From positions 1 to 64,000 of the IMG/VR virus record IMGVR_UViG_3300035633_000651: DNA of 64,000 nt. One strand, 5' to 3'. The translations under genes and the position numbers were made by a program. The notes below the pieces were generated by a model, which worked only from the letters and a program-made list of their open reading frames with translations, was not told where the DNA came from and did no database searches. This document shows, piece after piece, positions 37,937 to 44,533 of the stretch; position 1 is the first letter of the stretch; each line of letters starts with the position of its first letter. The stretch is from a virus.

Positions 37937-38297
37937 GGGGGAGTCATGCAGCGACCTTGCCCTTGCGCCTGAACCTGACCCCGTCACGCACTACTGCGTA
38001 GTCGACGGCACCCTGCCTCACGGAGTGCAGGCCGCGCAGCTCATCCACGCCGCCGGCGAGTCCGGCCCTGCTGAACCCGGTACCTACGCCGTCGCGCTCG
38101 CTGCGACCCCACGACAACTCGACGCCCTGCGCGCCCGTCTCTTCGAGGAGGAGGTGCCCTGCGTCTGTATCTGCGAAGCGGACCCTCCCTGGGACGGCGC
38201 CCTGATGGCCATCGGCCTGAAGCCCGCTCCAAAGAGCCAGGTGCGCCGTTTCGTGTCCCAGCTTCCTCTGGTAGGCAAGGAGGTGGCCCCAACCTAG
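37935..38297 (+). CDS. Peptidyl-tRNA hydrolase 2-like protein, start unclear
   Basis: About 110 residues. THYCVVDGTLPHGVQAAQLI HAAGES and YAVALAATPRQLDALRARLF, then ALMAIGLKPA follow the Pth2 fold, which frees tRNA from stalled peptidyl-tRNA. No ATG, GTG or TTG lies in frame between the promoter and the domain. ATG 37946 is in another frame, opens MQRPCPCA and meets TGA at 37970, after which a +1 shift would enter the Pth2 frame. The start is therefore CTG 37935, or a frameshift, or the gene is damaged. Confidence 0.55.
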   Translation: MGESCSDLALAPEPDPVTHYCVVDGTLPHGVQAAQLIHAAGESGPAEPGTYAVALAATPRQLDALRARLFEEEVPCVCICEADPPWDGALMAIGLKPAPKSQVRRFVSQLPLVGKEVAPT

Positions 38298-38306
38298 TTC
38301 GTCCAC

Positions 38307-38355
38307 GTGGCGGGCTGTTGGGGCCGTCAGGGAGGTTCGACTCCTCCCCGCCGCA
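38307..38355 (+). ncRNA. Armless tRNA-like element
   Basis: Acceptor GTGGCGG/CCGCCGC and T arm GGAGG-TTCGACT-CCTCC are perfect, but only 16 bases (with a GGC-TGTTGGG-GCC hairpin) separate them. It lacks a D arm and a usable anticodon: a deleted tRNA or a tRNA mimic of 49 bases. Confidence 0.45.
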
Positions 38356-38406
38356 TTCGGGATCCGGTCAGCCCGGTCAGAGAGCTGCAGACTCTCCCCG
38401 AAACCA

Positions 38407-38481
38407 AGCGTCGGTAGCTCAGTGGTAGAGCGCCGTGGACTAAGGCCCCCGGAGGTCGCAGGTTCAAACCCTGCCCGACGC
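38407..38481 (+). tRNA. tRNA with expanded anticodon loop
   Basis: Acceptor GCGTCGG/CCGACGC, D arm GCTC-AGTGGTA-GAGC, variable AGGTC and T arm GCAGG-TTCAAAC-CCTGC are canonical. The anticodon arm CCGTGG...CCCCGG leaves a loop of 8 bases (or 10 with a 5-bp stem) containing CTAAGG, so the anticodon (possibly Leu) is uncertain. Confidence 0.65.
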
Positions 38482-38491
38482 AAACCAACCC

Positions 38492-38520
38492 CTTGACGGT
38501 CGGCCGACATCTGCCGAACG
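38492..38520 (+). promoter_or_regulatory. Promoter upstream of helicase fragment
   Basis: TTGACG (38492-38497), 17-base spacer GTCGGCCGACATCTGCC, weak -10 GAACGC eight bases before GTG 38530. Confidence 0.5.
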
Positions 38521-38529
38521 CTGTCGGGC

Positions 38530-38709
38530 GTGGCTCCCAAGCTCTGGCCTCACCAGCAGGCCGCCGTTGACGCGGTCAAGAAGACCCTTCGCCGTGCCGA
38601 CAGGTGCTGCGTGTTCTCTGCAACCGGCACCGGCAAGACCCGCACTGAACTCGAAGTCATGTCGCCGCGCAATCGGCGCAAGGTCATCGTCTTGGATGCC
38701 CAGCAATAA
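38530..38709 (+). pseudogene. Truncated superfamily 2 helicase fragment
   Basis: 59 residues from GTG 38530. LWPHQQAAVDAVKKTL matches the Q/N-terminal region and CCVFSATGTGKTRTELEV the Walker A motif of SF2 helicases. KVIVLDAQQ then stops at TAA, where roughly 400 or more further residues would be expected. The CRISPR locus begins immediately downstream, so the helicase was probably cut by insertion or deletion there. It could also be a retained mini-protein. Confidence 0.65.
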
Positions 38710-38735
38710 ATTCTGAAAGTTCTGAGTTCTGACAC

Positions 38736-38764
38736 TTGACAACCACCCAACGTTGTCAGGATGA
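38736..38764 (+). promoter_or_regulatory. Promoter of CRISPR tracrRNA/effector
   Basis: TTGACA (38736-38741) followed by ACCACCCAACGTTGTCA, which keeps the phage dyad in the form GACA-N4-CCCA-N4-TGTC. The -10 (GGATGA) is weak. Predicted start of RNA near 38771. Confidence 0.5.
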
Positions 38765-38770
38765 TACTCG

Positions 38771-38915
38771 AAGTCGGGTGGGAACCCGGCGCGTGGAGCT
38801 GCTGCGTAGGCAGGGAGCGGAAGCGCAAGGTCTACGGACCGAAGCAGATGGATATGATTGAATGCGTTTCGAGTGCGGCTGACCCGGCGTCTGAGGACGG
38901 ACGCCGGGTCAGCTA
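38771..38915 (+). ncRNA. Candidate tracrRNA with CRISPR anti-repeat
   Basis: Bases 38845-38873 are complementary to 26 of 29 consecutive positions (1-29) of the CRISPR repeat located 2 kb downstream. They are in the orientation needed for a + strand tracrRNA to pair with a + strand crRNA. The segment is flanked by a small hairpin CGGGT-GGGA-ACCCG (38775-38788) and by a perfect 14-bp hairpin (38878-38891 with 38900-38913, arm GCTGACCCGGCGTC). The only good start codons of the effector, ATG 38848 and 38854, lie inside the anti-repeat, so guide RNA and mRNA overlap. Confidence 0.72.
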
Positions 38916-40770
38916 CCTACCTTGCACTGCCTGCGGCACGAAGCAGCACCCCAAGCGACTGCGTAACGACGTGTGCCAGCAGTGCCGGACCCGTACAGGA
39001 GGACAGGTCGTCCGGGCCTACCGATACCGACTGTATCCGACACCCGCACAAGCCGCGCAGCTCGCTCGGGCGGGCGAGATGTCACGCCAGCTCTGGAATT
39101 ACCTCGTGCGAGATGCGGTCGACGTCGCGCGCACGGAGTCGCGCGTGGCGCGCAAGCACTACGCCCGATGGCACGCACGTCACCCCGACGTGGAAAAGAT
39201 GCCGAAAAAGGTCAAGTCTTCGATCTCTGAGCGGGCGAAGAAGGTATGCATCCGTGTGCATGGGCACGACTGGCGGGAGCCTCTGCGGAACCTGCCGCCT
39301 ATGGGCGAGATCACCTCGGCGCTGAGGGCACAGCGTCCCTGGTGGGGGCTGCCTGGCAACATGTCCAACGCGGTGCTTCAAACTGCCCAAGACGCGGTCA
39401 AGAAGAGCCGCCCACCGCGCATGAAGCGTCGAGGTCGGTTCGGGGAGCTGACTCTGCCTGGTCCTACGAACGGTGCGAAGGACTTGGTGCTCGACGAGCG
39501 CGACCCGCGGACTGCCTGGCTCACGGTGCCGAACGCACACCTCAAACTCAAAAAAGGTAAGCGTGTAGAGGACCAGGCGGTCACTGGGAACGTGCGGGCG
39601 AAGCGGCATCGTCCGCGCGTAGAGGACCAGGCGGTCGCCGGGAACGTGCGAGTGCTGCTGCATCGTCCGCTACCGCCTGATATCATTCACGACGAGGGCA
39701 AGCCGGCGGTGCGTCGTGTGGCGTTGGTGCACGAGGCGGGGGCTTGGTACGTCAGCGTGACGTACGAGTATGTCGCGCCTGGACGCGATGTCGCGCCCGA
39801 CCGCGCGTTGATTTGCGGCGTCGACCGCAACATGGCCACTAATCTGTGCACCTTCAGCTGTCCCGTCGGGCCTGTCGTGTACCAGGACGGTACACAGCCG
39901 GAGTCGCTCAGCGCCCCCTGGACGGACCCCTATATGGTGCCGTACCTTGTCTACACCGCAGAAGAGCGGAAGGCGGCGGCGCGCCGTGACGCGCACGCTC
40001 GCCGCATCGCGCGTCTTGTTGCGCGCACGCACCTGGACAAGGCGGCACGCGCGAGCGCGATCAACACCCACAAGTGGGGCCGCCGGTCGCGCGGCGAAGA
40101 CGACCCCGGGCAGCCGAAGTCGAAGCGTTGGGCCGCATCCGACAAAGCTGCAACCAAAGCTGCCGACCGTGGCGCGCGCAACCGCAAAGAAGTTCGGCGC
40201 CTGGTGGCCGACCGGTTGACGTACCACTGCCGCATCGTAGTCTTCGAGGCGCTCGACGCGCGGCAAATGATGGCGCGGACTCCAGGTGCGGGCGCAGGCG
40301 GGCGTGGACGGAACCGGAAGCAGGCGACCCAAGGCTGGGGTGACCTGCGCCTGCAGACGGAGTCTTCTGCCCAATTGCGTGACACGTTGGTCATCGAGGT
40401 GCCGTCTGCTTACACGTCGCAGACGTGCGCTGAGTGCGGGCACCCCGACTCGGCGTCGCGGCAGGACCAAGCCACATACGTGTGCACCGCCTGCGGACAC
40501 ACCGACAACGCGGACCGCAACGCCGCTCGGAACATCGAGCACCGCGGAGCGGCACTGCTCTCTGCGCCTATCGAGCTGGTGCGCGCCGCGCAAAGCCCGA
40601 AGAAAACCAAGACGGGGGCGGCCAAGGACCTGCAGACGCTGCTGTACGCTTGCGAGCGGCTCAGTGCCGCCGAAAAGGCCGACCTCGCTCGCGCCCCAAA
40701 GTGGGCGCAATCCTGGGCACTTAGCTACTTGAAGCGCGTCGCAGCTGACCACAAGGCCCGCAGCAACTAG
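38848..40770 (+). CDS. Compact Cas12f/TnpB-like CRISPR effector nuclease
   Basis: About 640 residues from ATG 38848 (ATG 38854 also possible). Order: N-terminal zinc ribbon C26/C29...C43/C46; TnpB/Cas12-type start VVRAYRYRLYPTPAQAAQLA; long helical region; RuvC-I GVDRN (D326); RuvC-II VVFEAL (E467); zinc ribbon C527/C530/C546/C549 (TSQTCAECGH, YVCTACGH); RuvC-III NADRNAARNI (D556); and an 80-residue tail. All three RuvC acids are present, so it should cut DNA. Larger than TnpB (about 400) and in the size range of Cas12f, whose N-terminal zinc finger and need for tracrRNA it shares. A 54-base in-frame tandem duplication lies at 39562-39669. Followed at once by a CRISPR array. Confidence 0.85.
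   Translation: MDMIECVSSAADPASEDGRRVSYLPCTACGTKQHPKRLRNDVCQQCRTRTGGQVVRAYRYRLYPTPAQAAQLARAGEMSRQLWNYLVRDAVDVARTESRVARKHYARWHARHPDVEKMPKKVKSSISERAKKVCIRVHGHDWREPLRNLPPMGEITSALRAQRPWWGLPGNMSNAVLQTAQDAVKKSRPPRMKRRGRFGELTLPGPTNGAKDLVLDERDPRTAWLTVPNAHLKLKKGKRVEDQAVTGNVRAKRHRPRVEDQAVAGNVRVLLHRPLPPDIIHDEGKPAVRRVALVHEAGAWYVSVTYEYVAPGRDVAPDRALICGVDRNMATNLCTFSCPVGPVVYQDGTQPESLSAPWTDPYMVPYLVYTAEERKAAARRDAHARRIARLVARTHLDKAARASAINTHKWGRRSRGEDDPGQPKSKRWAASDKAATKAADRGARNRKEVRRLVADRLTYHCRIVVFEALDARQMMARTPGAGAGGRGRNRKQATQGWGDLRLQTESSAQLRDTLVIEVPSAYTSQTCAECGHPDSASRQDQATYVCTACGHTDNADRNAARNIEHRGAALLSAPIELVRAAQSPKKTKTGAAKDLQTLLYACERLSAAEKADLARAPKWAQSWALSYLKRVAADHKARSN
39562..39669 (+). repeat. 54-base tandem duplication inside the effector gene
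   Basis: Two adjacent copies (39562-39615, 39616-39669) encode 18-residue units VEDQAVTGNVR... and VEDQAVAGNVR.... The copies differ mainly near their 3' ends. The duplication is in frame and sits between the helical region and RuvC-I. Confidence 0.8.
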
Positions 40771-40827
40771 GCCCGCGCGCAATCGAAGAAAAAAGACCCA
40801 TGACATCCAACACTTACACCCCCGCCT
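40771..40827 (+). promoter_or_regulatory. CRISPR leader region
   Basis: 57 bases between the effector stop and repeat 1, with an A-rich stretch (GAAGAAAAAAGA), A/T-richer than its surroundings. Leader side is inferred because the most diverged repeat is at the opposite end. Confidence 0.5.
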
Positions 40828-41309
40828 CCCGAAACGCACTCACTCATATCCATCTGTTGCCACATCGGAAGGATAGTACGGACAGCCTGCCCTCCGGGGC
40901 CGCCCGAAACGCACTCACTCATATCCATCTGTTGCCACAAACCGTCGCCAAAGAACTTCTTCATCCGGGGCGCGAAGACCCGAAACGCACTAACTCATGT
41001 CCATCTGTTGCCACCACCCTGCGAGCACCAGAGCCGCCCGGCGCGGGTCCGTCCCGAAACGCACTCGCTCATATCCATCTGTTGCCACAAGACAGCGCGG
41101 GCGACACGCTTTCACATACGACCCACCCCGAAACGCACTCACTCATATCCATCTGTTGCCACCCAATAGTGGAGCGCGCTCCACGTGAGGTCCTCGACCC
41201 CGAAACGCACTCACTCATGTCCATCTGTTGCCACCCCGTCCAGGCTAACGGAGCTGAGATGCTCCGAATCGCCCCCGAAACGCCCTCAGTCGGGTCTATC
41301 TGGAGCCAC
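40828..41309 (+). CRISPR. CRISPR array, 7 repeats of 36 bases, 6 spacers
   Basis: Repeats at 40828, 40903, 40979, 41053, 41127, 41199 and 41274 begin CCCGAAACGC and end TGTTGCCAC. Repeats 1, 2 and 5 are identical; 3, 4 and 6 differ at one or two bases; the last (41274-41309) matches at 28 of 36, as expected for a trailer-end repeat. Spacers are 39, 40, 38, 38, 36 and 39 bases and all different. The array starts 58 bases after the effector stop codon on the same strand. No cas1 or cas2 is near. Confidence 0.93.
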
Positions 41310-41314
41310 TCGTA

Positions 41315-41731
41315 GTGCGCCGGCGGGACTTCATCGCCCTCGGGCTGGAGTTCTGCCGGCCGCGAGAGGCTGTCCTGATGTGGGTCGGAGGGCTTCAGGG
41401 CTGGCGCCCTCGCAGGACCCTGACCGACGGCGACCTCATCCGGCCGGCCGGCGTCCTCCGCGCACGCGTCGTGACGGCCCACGGCTGGCACGGCTTCTTG
41501 AACGGCTGCTTGACCCACCATGAGGACTGGGGGCAATACTGCATGCGGACGTTTCGCGGGGACGGCTGGGTGATGCCGTCCACGTCGAAGGCGGGCCGCG
41601 CGACCATCGACGTGGTCGGGGACGTGCAGAACGCGCATCGGTTCCCTGGACGCGTTCGCTATCTGCGGGTGCCCAAGAAGGAGTGGACCTCCTTCCAGTG
41701 CGCTCCCTACGCCGTGAGGATTCTTCGATGA
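41315..41731 (+). CDS. Hypothetical protein
   Basis: 138 residues from GTG 41315, six bases after the last CRISPR repeat. Beta-rich with several Trp and His (VVTAHGWHGFLNGCLTHHED). No family recognised; not a known cas protein. Coupled to the phosphoesterase (ATGA). Confidence 0.6.
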   Translation: MRRRDFIALGLEFCRPREAVLMWVGGLQGWRPRRTLTDGDLIRPAGVLRARVVTAHGWHGFLNGCLTHHEDWGQYCMRTFRGDGWVMPSTSKAGRATIDVVGDVQNAHRFPGRVRYLRVPKKEWTSFQCAPYAVRILR

Positions 41732-42309
41732 CTGGCAACGTCTGGTTCACGTCCGACATCCACTTCGGACACAAGCGGATCCTGGAGCTGACCGACCGAG
41801 GCAAGCGGTGGAGCCACGTCGAGGACATGGACGAGGACCTCATCCGCACGTTCAACGAGCTGGTCCGTCCCGGCGACCGGGTCTACCACCTGGGCGACTT
41901 CAGCTTCGCCTCGAATGAGCGGACGAAGAAGATCAAGCGGCGTCTGATGGGCGAGTGGCACTGGGTGCTCGGGAACCACGACAACAGCAAGGACAGGGAC
42001 CTCTACGCCATGTTCCAGTGGGTGGGCGACTATCGTCGTGTCAAGCTCGACGCCCAGGCGATCGTCCTCTTCCACTACCCCATCATGAGCTGGCACGGGA
42101 TGCACAAAGGCGCCTGGCACCTGCACGGGCACTGCCACGGAAACCTCACCGAGGCCTGCCGTGCCTGCGGGACGCCGTTCAAGGCGCTGCGCCTCGACGT
42201 CGGCATCGACAATCATCCCTACGACTTCCGCCCCTTCAGCTACGAGGAAGTTCGCCAGCACATGCGAACGGTGGGCACGTCGACCACCACGGCGCCTAGG
42301 CTCGGGTGA
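41728..42309 (+). CDS. Metallophosphoesterase, phage type
   Basis: 193 residues from ATG 41728. Motifs: VWFTSDIHFGHKRIL, HLGDFSF, WVLGNHD, VLFHYPIMSWHG, and LHGHCHGN. This is the phage/bacterial phosphoesterase type found near nucleotide and RNA-repair genes. Substrate unknown. Confidence 0.87.
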   Translation: MTGNVWFTSDIHFGHKRILELTDRGKRWSHVEDMDEDLIRTFNELVRPGDRVYHLGDFSFASNERTKKIKRRLMGEWHWVLGNHDNSKDRDLYAMFQWVGDYRRVKLDAQAIVLFHYPIMSWHGMHKGAWHLHGHCHGNLTEACRACGTPFKALRLDVGIDNHPYDFRPFSYEEVRQHMRTVGTSTTTAPRLG

Positions 42310-42493
42310 GTAGGTAGGCATGGTACGCCGCTGAGACGAACAGCGGCCAGCCCTGCGGGTCGGTCTCGACCCGAAGGACGCGGTCGAAGATGAGCCACAG
42401 GACCGCGGTGACGATGGCGACGCTCAGCAGGATGAAGAGCGCGAAGCCCAGGTCAGCCAGTGAACCATCGGGTGACCGTCTGTTCGAGGTCAT
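42296..42493 (-). CDS. Small membrane protein
   Basis: 65 residues with one transmembrane helix (GFALFILLSVAIVTAVLWLI). Overlaps tail to tail with the phosphoesterase and head-on with the kinase gene end. Confidence 0.6.
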   Translation of the reverse strand: MTSNRRSPDGSLADLGFALFILLSVAIVTAVLWLIFDRVLRVETDPQGWPLFVSAAYHAYLLTRA

Positions 42494-43145
42494 CGAGGCT
42501 CCCGTCGTTCACGTAGTGGTGCGTCCGCAGCTCGCGGAGGACTGGTCCGTACATGTCCTGCTCCGACCGATGCTGGCCTGCCTCACCTTCTAGCCCGGCG
42601 CCAGGACGCTCCAGGTGCCACAGTTCCCAGTCGTAGCCACGGGCTGCCTGGAACTCGTTGTTGAACCGCCCATCGGTGATCGTGGCGATGGACCCGTCGA
42701 ACAGAGCGTTCGTGCGGGACCGGGCGGCCTTCACCCAGACGTTGAAGTCGAGGCGGTCTCGCGTGAACTCAGTGCCCAGCGTCTGCAGTGCGAGGCGCGG
42801 GCTCAGCTCATGTGAGCGGTCTGTCATGAACTGAAACCAGTCGTAGAGCGCGAGTGCGCACCGGTCGTAGCTCTTCTCCGTCCAGGCGGCCAGGTCGAGC
42901 GCGAAGCCCTCGACGGCGCCCCGGAAGCGGCGCACGGACTGAGAACTCCACGGGATGACGTGGTTTCGCATCTCGGTCGGGCCGTACAGCTGCTCCTGCG
43001 AGAACGCGAACACCTCCCCACAGAAGTGCTTCAGCGGGTCGGCGAACGCCCACTCGTTGACCTCCGGGTTCAGTCGCCGCAGAACCTGGGAGGCCGTGTT
43101 CTTACCGGACCCCGCTGCTCCTGCGATCACAATCACTCTGGTCAT
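42453..43145 (-). CDS. Deoxynucleoside monophosphate kinase
   Basis: 230 residues. P-loop GAAGSGKNT (9-17), ADPLKHFC, and LALQTLGTEFTRDRLDFNVW are the marks of the phage dNMP kinase family (T4 gene 1 type). It phosphorylates dNMPs to dNDPs for phage DNA synthesis. Complements the dCMP deaminase in this window. Confidence 0.83.
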   Translation of the reverse strand: MTRVIVIAGAAGSGKNTASQVLRRLNPEVNEWAFADPLKHFCGEVFAFSQEQLYGPTEMRNHVIPWSSQSVRRFRGAVEGFALDLAAWTEKSYDRCALALYDWFQFMTDRSHELSPRLALQTLGTEFTRDRLDFNVWVKAARSRTNALFDGSIATITDGRFNNEFQAARGYDWELWHLERPGAGLEGEAGQHRSEQDMYGPVLRELRTHHYVNDGSLDDLEQTVTRWFTG

Positions 43146-43665
43146 CTTCTTGTTCCTTCCTCCGAGCCTGCCGCCGCTCGCGTCGGTAGTCGGTGTTGGC
43201 CTTGCTGCACCAGCTGCAGCGGCATTGAAAGCGTGGCGAGTTGTAGCGGGACTGTGTCCCGTGGGACGGAGCGTCAGTGGGGTCTTCGAAGTCGATGCAG
43301 CCGGGCTGAGGGTTGTCGGGGTCGCACCGCCTGATGTCAGGCTCGACCGTCACCTCGTCCACGACGACCGCGTCCTGCGCCACTTCCACGCCGCCACGGA
43401 GCGTCTGGACCATCGCGGACCACTCCGCCGGCGTCTTGCGGTCAGCTTCCCGCATCAGAAGCAGGATGGCGTTCACGACGCGACGGTCGCTGTCTGGGAT
43501 GTGGAAGTCGAGTTCAACGTCGAGCTGTTGCCCGAGGGCGACACGCCAATGGGCGGGGTTGGTCTCGTCGAACTCTAGAAGGTCTCGCTCCTGAAAGGCG
43601 CGGTCCAACTGCTCGACCAGCTCCTGGACACTAGGGAATTTGCCCAGGGCGCGCGGCTCCTGCAT
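43102..43665 (-). CDS. Hypothetical protein
   Basis: 187 residues. Helical N-terminus, then a C-terminal Cys cluster (FQCRCSWCSKANTDYRRERR) and very basic/acidic tail. Overlaps the kinase start by 44 bases. No family recognised. Confidence 0.6.
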   Translation of the reverse strand: MQEPRALGKFPSVQELVEQLDRAFQERDLLEFDETNPAHWRVALGQQLDVELDFHIPDSDRRVVNAILLLMREADRKTPAEWSAMVQTLRGGVEVAQDAVVVDEVTVEPDIRRCDPDNPQPGCIDFEDPTDAPSHGTQSRYNSPRFQCRCSWCSKANTDYRRERRQARRKEQEDDQSDCDRRSSGVR

Positions 43666-43699
43666 TGCAGCTGGGTATAGATTCGCAGCACTTGGGCTG

Positions 43700-44533
43700 T
43701 CAAGCAGCCCTTTGGTCCTCGCTGTGAAGCATCAGGGCCACGAGGCCGGCCGGCACGGGAAGCGCATGTCGCTTCACCTCGATGCCCTCAGCGGTCTTGC
43801 TCGTGCCGGTGACCTCCACCTCCAACATGCCGGAGCCCGCTGCGACGGCGCGCACGCGGCCCAGCTCTCCGGCGTCGACGCGCGGCCAGCCTGGGCGCTC
43901 GAAGGCCGACAGGAACTTGACCCGGTCGCCCGCCTTTGCCTCCTCGACTTCGCACTCGCCCTGACGGTTCATGTCGGTGATGTAGGCCATGCGGACCGCC
44001 TTGCGACACGAGCCCGGCTCGTACGCTTTCGTTCCAGGGACGCGCTCGTACTCGTCCCAGCACTCGTCGTCGGACTCCTTGGTGAGCTTGTCCCACTGCT
44101 CCTGGTCTGGGTAGTCTTCATCGCCGGGCTTGGCGGGCGCCTCGCCGCGCTCCTTCTTCTTGTTGATGTTGTCCCATAGACCGTCTTCGGCCCGCTTCGG
44201 CATCAGGCTCACAGAGCCCTTCTTGTTCGAGCTGGCGCGCTCGGCTGCCCACGACTTGCCGGAGTCGCCGCCCCACAAAAGCCAGGCCACGTAGCCCGCG
44301 TCCTCGTGAGGCTTCTTGCCCTCCTTGACCTTCTGGTTGCCGTCGTGGCGTGAGAAGAACGAGTGCATCTTGTTGACTTCGGCCTGAGTCAGCTCGGTGC
44401 CGTTGATGAGCTTGGTAGCCATGCCCATCCCAACGGACGTGCCGCCCTTGCCGCCGTTCTTCTCGCGGTACTCCTTGCCGCGCTTGGCGTTGTTGCCCAT
44501 CGACTTGGTGGGCTTGTATCCTGATTCGCTCAT
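43700..44533 (-). CDS. Phage protein with DUF5872-like N-terminus
   Basis: 277 residues from ATG 44533. GMATKLINGTELTQAEVNKM, HSFFSRHDGN and GYVAWLLWGGDSGKSWA form a motif set common in large-phage proteins, often next to virion or protease genes. The C-terminus carries a separate small beta domain (AGDRVKFLSAFERPGWPRVD) of SH3/KOW type. Function unknown. Confidence 0.68.
   Translation of the reverse strand: MSESGYKPTKSMGNNAKRGKEYREKNGGKGGTSVGMGMATKLINGTELTQAEVNKMHSFFSRHDGNQKVKEGKKPHEDAGYVAWLLWGGDSGKSWAAERASSNKKGSVSLMPKRAEDGLWDNINKKKERGEAPAKPGDEDYPDQEQWDKLTKESDDECWDEYERVPGTKAYEPGSCRKAVRMAYITDMNRQGECEVEEAKAGDRVKFLSAFERPGWPRVDAGELGRVRAVAAGSGMLEVEVTGTSKTAEGIEVKRHALPVPAGLVALMLHSEDQRAA

Noticed and set aside
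38848-40770. Effector as a plain IS200/IS605 TnpB transposon protein
   Set aside because: No TnpA or transposon ends seen, the protein is much longer than TnpB, and a true CRISPR array plus a matching anti-repeat flank it.
39670-40839. Long - strand open frame opposite the effector
   Set aside because: Shadow of the effector gene; basic and Arg/Leu-rich with no domain and no promoter.
40800-41315. Sense frame with repeated RNALTHIHLLP peptides
   Set aside because: Translation through the CRISPR array; units are separated by unrelated spacers and the frame has no independent support.
41069-41638. Antisense frame containing repeated QQMDMSECVSG peptides
   Set aside because: This is only the CRISPR repeat read on the - strand; the regular peptide repetition comes from the 36-base repeats.
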